From the IMG/VR virus record IMGVR_UViG_3300034062_002938, positions 1-32,216 of that record: a stretch of 32,216 nt of DNA; one strand, 5' to 3'. The notes beneath the pieces were generated by a model, which did no database searches, was not told where the DNA came from, and saw only the letters and a list, made by a program, of their open reading frames with translations. The DNA is from a virus. Positions 14,016 through 20,852 of the stretch are shown here, piece by piece; within the stretch, counting starts at the first letter, position 1, and every line of letters starts with the position of its first letter. The position numbers and the translations under genes are program-made.

Positions 14016-15394
14016 TAGAACGCCTCGTTGATATAAATGCCCGAAACCCGTCGGGGAATTGGATCTGATGTTCGCATCTCACCAATCATCCCCGGCCCTT
14101 TGAATTGACCGCAGCGATTGAACTTAACCCGCTTACCATAATTGCCAGCCAATCCCAAGCTATCAGACCGCCAAGGCCCAAACACATTGCCGCCATCACG
14201 TGAGAAGCGCACATCAACCAATGGATTGGAACCCTGCCCTACTTCAGTGGCGTAGCCCGTCACCATCTCAATTCGCAGCATATTGACCGTAAAGCGAAAG
14301 CCCGTGATTGGAGCGCCAAACGTCAGAATCCCGATAATCGGTTGACCATCATCGGTGAATATCTCTTGGCTCAACGTGTAAAGCGTGCCGGTGTCTGTAT
14401 CACCCACAATCGGCTCATCATTGAAGCCTAAGCACCCAAGGCCCGGAAGCCATCTATCAGCCTCATAGCTTGACCATTGCGCCCACCGTTGCGTGGTGAT
14501 GTCATAAACAAATGTGCCTTCATTTCCGATGGTCAGGCAGTAGAATACATGCCCCTGCCACGGAAAGCCCCAAGCATAAACGTCAGACGTGGCCACCTTG
14601 GCAATGCGTTCGGAGATATAGCTATCAGACAATGCCATCGGCACATCACCGCCGCGATACACGATCCAATCTTCACCCACCCAGAATGCGGTATTGTCCA
14701 AAGCAACAATCGTGTCACGAGACAAGCAGCCCCGCTCATATGCCCGCCCGACCTCGACCGCAAAGGGTGCCTCACTATCGCCAGACGCATAGCGGAATTC
14801 AATCGAGCGTTCGCCAAAGTCCCAAATGCGACTTCCAATGACTGCCGATGCTAACAGCCGATCCGTGGCCGATGATGCACTATCGAAATTGAGCGCGTCC
14901 CAAGTCGTTGGCGTGGTGTCTGGCGTCCAATAACGCTTCTGGGTGCCACCTGCCACACAAAGCCAATATCCGGCCAAATGACCCACCCAAATGGGGTTGG
15001 TGAACGGTAGCGTAACCGTCGATAGCGCCCCGCCTGTGGAATATTGCAGCAGCGTGCCGTCAGCAATCATCACGCCAGCCAGATTGCCCGCAATGATAAC
15101 GCGGCCCGTTCCTGCGACCGTCCCAATGCTTGTAGCTACACCCGACGAATTGATCCGAAACGCCGACGTGCCAATGACTGCCACAATGTCGCCATTAAGA
15201 CAGCCAGGAGCCCGATAAATACCCCGAAGCGCACCAGCACCAACGCGAAACATATTTAGACCCGGACGCGGAATCCAAATCTCGCCGCTTTCAGATGTGG
15301 CCGATTGCTCCCAATAGTAATTCTCGACACGGCTTTCCGGCATTTGAGCCGATGTGCGCTTGTAGGGGGATGAACCAATTCCAACTCTAGGCAT
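14015..15394 (-). CDS. P22 gp10-like packaged-DNA stabilisation / tail hub protein
   Basis: The product has 459 residues, close to P22 gp10 (~470). I recognise the family from its opening (PRVGIGSSPYKRTSAQMPESRVENYYWEQS, in pieces), the early LNMFRVGAGALRGIYR, the middle DRLLASAVIGSRIWDFGERSIEFRYASG (in pieces), AFWVGEDWIVYRG and VYDITTQRWAQWSSYE. It is predominantly beta, consistent with a propeller-like hub. gp10 closes the portal channel after packaging and carries the tail spikes and needle. It follows the 15387 gene with an 8-nt overlap. The match by motif and gene order is one of the strongest in the window. Confidence 0.88.
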   Translation of the reverse strand: MPRVGIGSSPYKRTSAQMPESRVENYYWEQSATSESGEIWIPRPGLNMFRVGAGALRGIYRAPGCLNGDIVAVIGTSAFRINSSGVATSIGTVAGTGRVIIAGNLAGVMIADGTLLQYSTGGALSTVTLPFTNPIWVGHLAGYWLCVAGGTQKRYWTPDTTPTTWDALNFDSASSATDRLLASAVIGSRIWDFGERSIEFRYASGDSEAPFAVEVGRAYERGCLSRDTIVALDNTAFWVGEDWIVYRGGDVPMALSDSYISERIAKVATSDVYAWGFPWQGHVFYCLTIGNEGTFVYDITTQRWAQWSSYEADRWLPGLGCLGFNDEPIVGDTDTGTLYTLSQEIFTDDGQPIIGILTFGAPITGFRFTVNMLRIEMVTGYATEVGQGSNPLVDVRFSRDGGNVFGPWRSDSLGLAGNYGKRVKFNRCGQFKGPGMIGEMRTSDPIPRRVSGIYINEAF

Positions 15395-15920
15395 CCATTT
15401 CCCCTAAAATGAGCGCATCATCCAGCATGGCCTGCGTCAGTTTTTCAATTTGGTAATTTACCGCCCCACCGTTACCTTGTGGGATAGTACCCGTTGTTGC
15501 CCCACCGTTGCCCTGTGGGATCGTGCCAAACATTGCCCCGCCGAAACCTTGGGGAATAATGCCAGATATAGCCCCGCCAGAACCTTGGGGGATAAGATTA
15601 GAAACCGCGCCGCCATTGCCTTGTGGTATCTGAATGCCAGTTGGAGGCGGATTATAGACCGCGACAAAAGACGACGTTCCGGCAAAAACCGCTGATGCAG
15701 GAACAACTAACTGCGATGTGGCATTGAACGACGACGTGCCGTTAAATGAAGCCGTTGCTACTAGGACACTGGCCGATGTAGCCGAAAAGCTAGACGTCCC
15801 AGCAAATGAAGCCGTGCGCTCTAATACAATTGCAGCCGTGGCACTAAAAGACGATGTGCCTGCAAACGATGCAGACGGATTTGTTATCGCCCCTTGATTA
15901 GATAGAAGCAGGAGCAACAT
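15387..15920 (-). CDS. Tail-region protein built from two tandem repeat arrays (177 aa)
   Basis: The product has 177 residues. After a hydrophobic start (MLLLLLSNQG), residues 17-88 hold four copies of a 20-residue repeat with the core A-x-F-x-G-T-S-S-F-x-A-T, the last copy partial. Residues 98-157 hold five copies of a 12-residue repeat with the core I-P-Q-G-x-G-G-A. A short acidic helix closes the protein (ALILGEMDA). Both repeats look like beta-solenoid or fibrous units that stack turn by turn. It is encoded just upstream of the gp10-like gene with overlapping ends, so it is probably a minor virion or tail component. No family is recognised beyond the general style. Confidence 0.72.
   Translation of the reverse strand: MLLLLLSNQGAITNPSASFAGTSSFSATAAIVLERTASFAGTSSFSATSASVLVATASFNGTSSFNATSQLVVPASAVFAGTSSFVAVYNPPPTGIQIPQGNGGAVSNLIPQGSGGAISGIIPQGFGGAMFGTIPQGNGGATTGTIPQGNGGAVNYQIEKLTQAMLDDALILGEMDA
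15450..15629 (-). repeat. Five tandem 36-bp coding repeats (12-residue unit)
   Basis: These encode residues 98-157 of the same protein. Units start at residues 98, 110, 122, 134 and 146, each beginning I-P-Q-G-(N/S/F)-G-G-A followed by four variable residues. The exact 36-bp period and the near-identical CCTTGTGGGAT or CCTTGGGG cores on the plus strand suggest recent duplication and scope for copy-number change. Confidence 0.85.
15657..15872 (-). repeat. Four tandem 60-bp coding repeats (20-residue unit)
   Basis: These encode residues 17-88 of the 177-residue protein. Units start at residues 17, 37, 57 and 77 with the invariant core G-T-S-S-F and exact 20-residue spacing; the fourth is truncated. 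Nucleotide identity between units is visible (GACGACGT or AAGCTAGACGT-like cores on the plus strand) but degraded by synonymous change, so the repeat is maintained at protein level. Confidence 0.85.
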
Positions 15921-15933
15921 GGTTTAGCCCCCG

Positions 15934-16095
15934 CTAGATGCCTTCGATCTCGTCAATCGTTGTTTGGGTTTCAGCAATTTTGGCGTCAATTTCAAAAACC
16001 CGAGCGACGTTCCCGTTTGAGTTTGCCGTAGCTCTCTCAGTTTGCAGGGCAGTCACTAGGTTCTTGAGCAGGATCAGCAACTCGGATGTTTTCAT
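15934..16095 (-). CDS. Small coiled-coil protein between kelch-like and repeat-protein genes (53 aa)
   Basis: The ATG at 16095 lies in a TGATG overlap with the kelch-like gene stop, and a TAG at 15934-15936 ends the frame 13 nt before the next start. The product has 53 residues and is a single amphipathic helix pair: TSELLILLKNLVTALQ, a short Asn/Gly turn, then VFEIDAKIAETQTTIDEIEG. The perfect junction on both sides supports a real gene despite its size. Small coiled-coil proteins in tail modules often serve as chaperones or adaptors for fibres. Nothing more specific can be said. Confidence 0.7.
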   Translation of the reverse strand: MKTSELLILLKNLVTALQTERATANSNGNVARVFEIDAKIAETQTTIDEIEGI

Positions 16096-17522
16096 CAGAT
16101 CACCATTTGCCGCAAGAGGACGTTTGAAGTGTTGAGAAGCATGTAGACGTAGAAAATATCCGTTGCGCCATCTCTGTAAAGCACATCAAAGGCCGTATCA
16201 CCGACAATAGCCGCGCCTTGCGGGTAAAGCATTGTTCCCCAAGGAAACATTTCTTGGCGCACAAAATCAAACGCGAACCAACGACCAGTCACGTCTTTTT
16301 GCATATACAGCTTGTCATCATGAAGCGCGTATTTTGAGCCAGCACCAAACACTTCCGTCGCTGGCGAATAAGTCATAGTCGCCCATGTGTTGCCCGCGAT
16401 GTCATAGCGATGCAGGTTGGCTGATGCACCGCCTTGGAACGAATAGATATAACGCCCCGCGATGATTGCGTTTTCGTTATTCCAGTCGGTTGCCGACGAC
16501 GTGTTGACCCAGTGCGCTGACATACCAGCGGCAGGAGCCGCCGCACGCGCCGCGACAGGCGACAGCGTGGACCAAGTATTTGCGCCGATGTCATAGCGAT
16601 ACATGGTCACTGCGTTATTGCCGAGCAGGTAAAGGAAGTTATCGTTGCCTTCAATTGCATACTGAGATGTTGCGTCAGGCGTCGTGGTCCAAGTTGCCAC
16701 CGTCAGCGTGTCGGCGGTGTTAGCCGTAATCGTGCGGATTTGGCCCGCGCCCGTTCCCGCCGTAATCCGCACTTGGCTATTGATCCATTGCGAAGCCGCC
16801 CAAGTCTTACCCGTTTGAACGATAGTGGTTGACGTGCCAGATGTTGCGGTGCCTGTTGCGAACGATTTAAAAGCGCCGTCCACAATTGAAGGCGTGGAGA
16901 CTAGCTTAGCATCAGTGCCGATGGTTGCAGGAAGCACCGCAAGCGAGGTCCAAGTGTTGGTTGCGTAGCAGTATTTGCGGAACGAACCCGCTGCAATTGT
17001 AGCCGCCGCACTCACAAACCACACTGGCGTCAAAAGACGATAGACTGTCGAGGCAGAAAAAGCGGAGGCTTGCGTGGCCACGGTGATGACTGCGTTGGTG
17101 CCGATGGTGTTGCGTTCGATGTCCAACACTGCGCCGTTGTTAGGGCCAGCTAGGATGTGGACCTTATACCCGCGCAGATCGCGTGCTAGTGGTTGGTTGG
17201 TTGTGATGGTTGAGGTCGTGCCAGCCGTGGCCGTCAGCGACACTGCGCCGACCGTGTTCCCTGTCGAAAACGAGCCAGCCACCGCAGCAGAACCCGCCGC
17301 CAAACCAGCAGCAGGCAGCGCAGGCGATGGGATGTTGATCCAACCATCTTCAGACGGGTTGTAGATCGCCGCTTGTGTGACGGATGGAACGTAAAGCTGT
17401 TGTTGTCTAAAATGACGGCTTGACGCAATCATAGCCCCCGCTACAGAAGCCGTAAGCGCAGGTGCCATAAACTCCCAACGCTTGACGTCGAGGATTTTGC
17501 GATTGCCGTTTGTAGTAGCCAT
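16095..17522 (-). CDS. Kelch-like beta-propeller virion protein (475 aa)
   Basis: The product has 475 residues. At least three kelch-style blades are visible by their strand-turn signature: CYATNTWTSL (~186-195), YRYDIGANTW (308-317) and HRYDIAGNTW (371-380), each preceded by a glycine-containing strand (LYLLGNNAVTM, IYSFQGGASANL). Between the first two lies a Thr/Ser/Ala-rich insert (SGTSTTIVQTGKTWAASQ). An early basic patch (GNRKILDVKRWEF) is followed by Ala-rich sequence. There is no secretion signal. Located between gp4-like and gp10-like tail genes, it is likely a tail or adhesion component. Kelch propellers bind proteins or glycans; the target is unknown. Confidence 0.7.
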   Translation of the reverse strand: MATTNGNRKILDVKRWEFMAPALTASVAGAMIASSRHFRQQQLYVPSVTQAAIYNPSEDGWINIPSPALPAAGLAAGSAAVAGSFSTGNTVGAVSLTATAGTTSTITTNQPLARDLRGYKVHILAGPNNGAVLDIERNTIGTNAVITVATQASAFSASTVYRLLTPVWFVSAAATIAAGSFRKYCYATNTWTSLAVLPATIGTDAKLVSTPSIVDGAFKSFATGTATSGTSTTIVQTGKTWAASQWINSQVRITAGTGAGQIRTITANTADTLTVATWTTTPDATSQYAIEGNDNFLYLLGNNAVTMYRYDIGANTWSTLSPVAARAAAPAAGMSAHWVNTSSATDWNNENAIIAGRYIYSFQGGASANLHRYDIAGNTWATMTYSPATEVFGAGSKYALHDDKLYMQKDVTGRWFAFDFVRQEMFPWGTMLYPQGAAIVGDTAFDVLYRDGATDIFYVYMLLNTSNVLLRQMVI

Positions 17523-17523
17523 A

Positions 17524-17982
17524 TTAAGTCACCGATATGTTGCGCCGAAGATTATCGGCTTGGAGGTGCATAAGAGAAGGGATTTTATCGTTGGCTGCAA
17601 AGCCGCCGATTTGGGCTTGGTTGGTTAGGGTGGCTAAGGTTTGCGTCGCAGCAATCGAAGCAGTCACAGTCAAGTTAGCCGCCGTCGCTTGCCGGACTTC
17701 CATGATGGGAAAGCCTTGCGCGTTTGGAAGGGCCATGCCGATAGAGCGGGTTAACGAACCGACCGCCATCCGTAAAGCTTCAATTGCTTCTATCAACTCA
17801 CCATAAGCCGCGATAGGGAGCGGGTTGCTTGTCGATACGTCCGTTGCGGTCTTGGCGTCATCTGGCCCCGTGAAGGTAACTAAGCCAACGGCTTGAGCAA
17901 GCGCCGCCTCACCCGAATAGCTAACGTCACGAGCCGCAACCTTTGCGCCAGTGCCGGGAGTGTATCCAACATTATCAGCCAT
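17524..17982 (-). CDS. Minor structural protein (152 aa)
   Basis: The product has 152 residues. It contains a phage-typical opening NVGYTPGTGAKVAARDVSYSG and a middle TATDVSTSNPLPIAAYGELIEAIEAL, both reminiscent of short structural proteins that sit next to tail or head-completion genes. A Thr/Ala-rich stretch (NLTVTASIAATQTLATLTNQAQIGG, in pieces) and a basic end (LRRNISVT) follow. It is separated from the kelch-like gene by 1 nt and from the next upstream gene by 2 nt, so all three are one translation unit. The exact role is not known. Confidence 0.6.
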   Translation of the reverse strand: MADNVGYTPGTGAKVAARDVSYSGEAALAQAVGLVTFTGPDDAKTATDVSTSNPLPIAAYGELIEAIEALRMAVGSLTRSIGMALPNAQGFPIMEVRQATAANLTVTASIAATQTLATLTNQAQIGGFAANDKIPSLMHLQADNLRRNISVT

Positions 17983-17984
17983 AT

Positions 17985-18431
17985 TTACTCCTCAGTGCCG
18001 GTCAGCGTTGCAACACGCGGCACATTGGGCGCTGCGATAGAGATAGAAGCACTTAGCGGGGCAATGTATAAAAGCACGCCGCTTCCAGTCGAAGCCGTTC
18101 CAATGCCCAGATGGGTGGCCGTTGCCGTTCCAGCCGTGCAAGCGCCAAAGTCAATCGGCTGCGTCGTTGGTGAGACACTATTGCCAGACACCGTAAAGCC
18201 GCCCGCACCAGAAGCGCGGTTAATGCCAATGCGAGCATAACCCGTGTAAGCAACCTCCGACGTTGATTGGTCGCCAGCCTCGCCGGGATCTGCGCTATGC
18301 AAGGACAAGAACAATTGACCCGCCGCGCTTGATCCGCGCAAGCCCGTTGCATCGCCAATGTTTGCCGCGTTCGTGTTGTTGAACGTCAGCAACAGAAGGG
18401 CATTTTCCCATGCGTTTGTTTTGCTTGTCAC
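17985..18431 (-). CDS. Phage tail fibre-like small structural protein (148 aa)
   Basis: The product has 148 residues. It resembles a widespread ~130-150-residue family annotated as phage tail or tail-fibre protein, recognisable by the opening KTNAWENALLLLTFNNT, then LFLSLHSADPGEAGDQSTSEVAYTGYARI (in pieces). A beta-rich second half with THLGIGTASTGSGVLLYIAPL completes it. The fold is probably a small beta-sandwich. It stands just after the gp4-like connector gene, separated by 10 nt, and before two further virion genes. The family resemblance is from memory; the place in the particle is unknown. Confidence 0.65.
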   Translation of the reverse strand: MTSKTNAWENALLLLTFNNTNAANIGDATGLRGSSAAGQLFLSLHSADPGEAGDQSTSEVAYTGYARIGINRASGAGGFTVSGNSVSPTTQPIDFGACTAGTATATHLGIGTASTGSGVLLYIAPLSASISIAAPNVPRVATLTGTEE

Positions 18432-18441
18432 GTTGCTTTCC

Positions 18442-19002
18442 TTAATTCAAAACGGCGTTATCGTCCCACACTTGGCGACGATCTTTTGAACGAACCAAGA
18501 CGCGAGAGGCCGAAGCCGCATCACGCATGATGTCTGCCGTGACAGGAACACCAAACCGACGCGCCACACGAGCCGCAAGCAAGGCCGTCAGCGCTTCATC
18601 ATGCTCAGGTCCAAGCGGGCTATCAGTTGCCCCTGTAATGTCTTGAACGGACAGCCAGACGGCTCTGGAAGGTATGTAGACATAAAAGAACGTATTGCCG
18701 CCCGATGTAACAGCAACGCGGTCGCCATTATGAGGCTGATAGCCGTCAACCAAGACAGGAAGGTTCAAGGTCAACGACCCCGTGCCAGTCCATAAAATCC
18801 GCTCATTCATCTTTGGCGTATAGGGCGAGGTATCAACCACCACGTCAGTCAAGTCGCGACCCGTGCCAAAGCCTGGCATTGATTGCATCATGTTTTTGAA
18901 CGCACGCAGGCATGTTGCCTCGTCCGCAGCCGTCACAACTTCACCCGCAGCCAATACGCCAAGATCGGTCAGCGCATCAGCGATAATGTCCGAAACTGTC
19001 AT
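18442..19002 (-). CDS. P22 gp4-like head-to-tail connector / tail accessory factor
   Basis: The product has 186 residues, close to P22 gp4 (~166). Family features are TVSDIIADALTDLGVLAAGE at the start, AFKNMMQSMPGFG (~30-45), a beta middle (ERILWTGTGSLTLNLPV, then YQPHNGDRVAVTSGG), and the C-terminal helical part LTALLAARVARRFGVPVTADIMRDA. gp4 joins the portal ring first during tail assembly and stabilises packaged DNA. Its place downstream of the capsid gene and upstream of the gp10-like gene matches P22 order, although here several extra genes intervene. Catalytic residues for the hydrolase activity reported for P22 gp4 cannot be judged. Confidence 0.75.
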   Translation of the reverse strand: MTVSDIIADALTDLGVLAAGEVVTAADEATCLRAFKNMMQSMPGFGTGRDLTDVVVDTSPYTPKMNERILWTGTGSLTLNLPVLVDGYQPHNGDRVAVTSGGNTFFYVYIPSRAVWLSVQDITGATDSPLGPEHDEALTALLAARVARRFGVPVTADIMRDAASASRVLVRSKDRRQVWDDNAVLN

Positions 19003-19011
19003 AATGATTTC

Positions 19012-19740
19012 CTAAGCCGTTCGTGTGAACGTGCCGTTTGAGGTGAATGTGTGGATGGTGTTGCCGCCGCTTGAAGTAATTGTGCCGCCTGTTGCGGTCA
19101 TCGAGCCTGTTGGGTAAGCGATAATAACAACGCCGTTTTTTCCACCTGCAATACCTGGGCCAGCGCCTGTGCCATAAGCTGATGTCGGCGTACTGCCGCC
19201 TCCAGTACCACGCCCACCTGACGCATAATCTACGGGTGATCCACTGATGGAAGATGAAATAGCTGCCCCGCCATTTCCTGAACCAGACCCTCCATCAGCA
19301 CCAACGCCGCCTGCCCCACCACCAGCACCAGAAGCAATTGCACTACCTGAGCCACCAGCAAAACCTTGACCGCTTGTTCCGGCAGCACCTAAGCCAGTAA
19401 CAGAACCGCCACCGCCACCACTTCCGCCTGAACTTCCGTTGGCACTGAAACCACCGCCACGTCCCCCACCAACAGCAGTTAATCCTAGTGCAGTGCTGTT
19501 CTCACCGTTAGTCGGTGATGCGCTATAAGCACCCGCAAGGCCGATGATTACAGGGTAAGCACTAATAGCAACAGACGTTGAGCCGGATAAAACACCGCCG
19601 CCACCGCCGCCACCAGAAGTCCCGGTATCGAACGCACCGCCACCACCGGCAACGATGAGATAGTTAACGGAGACGCCACCAGCACCCCTACCAAAACGAC
19701 CCTGCCCAACCCGTCCGACAAGTCCGACGCCGCCTAGCAT
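19012..19740 (-). CDS. Glycine-rich putative adhesin (242 aa)
   Basis: The ATG at 19740 lies in a TAATG overlap with the upstream gene, which decides this start over one 54 nt earlier. The product has 242 residues and is very rich in Gly/Ser/Ala, with runs of five to seven glycines (AFDTGTSGGGGGGGVL, GGGRGGGFSANGSSGG, GSGGGGGSV). It is flanked by a strand NYLIVAGGGG (~27-36) and a C-terminal beta segment (GVVIIAYPTGS, then TIHTFTSNGTF). This is the layout of the glycine-rich phage tip proteins whose poly-Gly helices pack as a lattice and display receptor-contact loops. Receptor binding is therefore plausible but inferred. Confidence 0.7.
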   Translation of the reverse strand: MLGGVGLVGRVGQGRFGRGAGGVSVNYLIVAGGGGAFDTGTSGGGGGGGVLSGSTSVAISAYPVIIGLAGAYSASPTNGENSTALGLTAVGGGRGGGFSANGSSGGSGGGGGSVTGLGAAGTSGQGFAGGSGSAIASGAGGGAGGVGADGGSGSGNGGAAISSSISGSPVDYASGGRGTGGGSTPTSAYGTGAGPGIAGGKNGVVIIAYPTGSMTATGGTITSSGGNTIHTFTSNGTFTRTA

Positions 19741-20045
19741 TAGTTGCAGGCCATAATAACTAGGGAGCAGTTGGTTCCGCCGTTGCGAATCCATGACACA
19801 AACTGCCCAGCATCAACGTCAAGGTGGAACTTCTCGCCATCCGCAAGGGGGATTGAACCAGCGCCAACAGTCGCAGCAACAGCCGAACCACCCACACGGA
19901 AAAAGCCCGGACCACCAACAGCGCAAACCATAATGCGCTCTTGCGTCAAAGCCGTTGAACGCACTTGGTTAGCGTCGGTCGTGGTCAGATACTGGCCCTG
20001 CTCATAAATATACAAGCGCGTTGGCGAAAGGTTGCTAGATGACAT
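19740..20045 (-). CDS. Small beta-rich virion protein (101 aa)
   Basis: The product has 101 residues with a beta-rich pattern and no membrane segment. Notable strands are SPTRLYIYEQGQYLTT, ERIMVCAVGGPGFFRVGG and EKFHLDVDAGQFVSWI, ending in SLVIMACN. Its stop overlaps the ATG of the glycine-rich gene, so the two are coupled and may act together, for example as a docking base and a tip. It lies between head and connector genes. The family is not recognised, and a small decoration or fibre-base protein is the most natural guess from context. Confidence 0.6.
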   Translation of the reverse strand: MSSSNLSPTRLYIYEQGQYLTTTDANQVRSTALTQERIMVCAVGGPGFFRVGGSAVAATVGAGSIPLADGEKFHLDVDAGQFVSWIRNGGTNCSLVIMACN

Positions 20046-20059
20046 GGTATTGCCCCATT

Positions 20060-20104
20060 AAAAACATTGAGCCCCATGCCGCAAATATCTCACGGCATAG
20101 AGCT
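20060..20104 (-). terminator. Long hairpin with delayed T-run in the intergenic gap (weak terminator or RNA processing site)
   Basis: In the 67-nt gap between 20045 and 20113, plus-strand AGCCCCATGCCG (20070-20081) can pair with CGGCATAGAGCT (20093-20104), giving a 12-bp stem with two G.U wobbles and an 11-nt loop. On the minus strand TTTTT (20064-20060) follows 5 nt after the stem. It may be a partial terminator, or a stabilising or processing hairpin at the end of the capsid transcript. Confidence 0.4.
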
Positions 20105-20112
20105 AAAACAGG

Positions 20113-20385
20113 TTAGCCTTCCAAGGCTTTGTCGATTGCCTCTTGAAGGCGCTCAGCGCCCCAACGGCGGTCGATCTTTACGCCAAGCTCTTCAGCCATT
20201 GCGCGAAGGCCATCTAGGTCATCCGGCACGTCGGCTTCATCCTCAGCAGCGGATAACTCAAAGTATGGATTGGTTCCTGCCTTGGCAATCATGACAGGAT
20301 CGGACACCGACACAGCAAGGTGAGGCTCGAAAGCCACACCCCGCCATACAGTCGGAAAGTCACCCAAATAAGTGACCATCATCAT
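20113..20385 (-). CDS. Small protein with C-terminal HeH/LEM-like helical domain (90 aa)
   Basis: The product has up to 90 residues; three consecutive ATG codons (20385, 20382, 20379) make the exact start ambiguous by two residues. The N-terminal half is beta-like (TYLGDFPTVWRGVAFEP) and the middle is acidic (AAEDEADVPDD). The C-terminal ~35 residues form the helix-extended loop-helix pattern LRAMAEELGVKIDRRWG then RLQEAIDKALEG. Such HeH/SAP-like ends are common on small head-module proteins of phages. It overlaps the decoration-like gene (TGATGATG). A head-completion or DNA-contact role is possible. Confidence 0.65.
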   Translation of the reverse strand: MMMVTYLGDFPTVWRGVAFEPHLAVSVSDPVMIAKAGTNPYFELSAAEDEADVPDDLDGLRAMAEELGVKIDRRWGAERLQEAIDKALEG

Positions 20386-20795
20386 GCGTCAATCACACCC
20401 AAGAGCGAGATTTGCACCGTTCCAGCAACAGCCGTGCCAGCGCCGGTGGTTGCAGTTAGGTTGATGGTGGTTTCTTCCGCATAGCGATGCTGGTGGCCAG
20501 TGGCCGCAATCGCGCTAGAGATGCCGCCAGATTGACCAATGGTCAAACCAGTCAGAATGCGGTTGTTGCTTGCGGTGTCACCAACAGCAAAAACAAGGGC
20601 GGTGCCGCTGTCCATGTCGGTGGCTTCCAGTGTCGCGTGAATGACCGTGAAGCCCTTAGGAACGCGAACGAGAGGGGTAACAGCGTTGAGTGCCAGACCA
20701 GCGGTGCCAACCGCAACCGTGCCAGCAACGCAGACCAGAGTGTTAGCCATGCCGCGAGAGGCGACAGGGTTAGTCAAACCATTTGCAAGAGCCAT
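20382..20795 (-). CDS. Putative head decoration protein (137 aa)
   Basis: The product has 137 residues and is beta-rich. A short helical start (MALANGLTNPVASRGMANT) is followed by strands with TLVCVAGTVAVGTAGLALNAV, VRVPKGFTVIHATLEATDMD and GTALVFAVGDTASNNRIL, then TTINLTATTGAGTAVAGTV near the end. Small beta-sandwich proteins of this style commonly follow N4-gp56-type capsid genes. AAGGA lies 9 nt upstream of the ATG. A terminator hairpin separates it from the capsid gene, so it should be expressed below capsid level. The decoration role is inferred from position and fold pattern. Confidence 0.55.
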   Translation of the reverse strand: MALANGLTNPVASRGMANTLVCVAGTVAVGTAGLALNAVTPLVRVPKGFTVIHATLEATDMDSGTALVFAVGDTASNNRILTGLTIGQSGGISSAIAATGHQHRYAEETTINLTATTGAGTAVAGTVQISLLGVIDA

Positions 20796-20815
20796 TGTCT
20801 TGTATCCTTGTGAAA

Positions 20816-20846
20816 GAAGAAAAGGCCCGCCACCTAAGCAGCGGGC
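20816..20846 (-). terminator. Intrinsic terminator after the major capsid gene
   Basis: On the minus strand GCCCGC (20846-20841), a 10-nt loop and GCGGGC (20830-20825) form a 6-bp GC stem followed by CTTTTCTTC. It lies in the 57-nt gap after the capsid stop. Its 3' arm and T-tail (GGCGGGCCTTTTCT) are identical to those of the terminator at 26242-26270. It probably reduces read-through to the tail genes. Confidence 0.7.
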
Positions 20847-20852
20847 TCAGGA

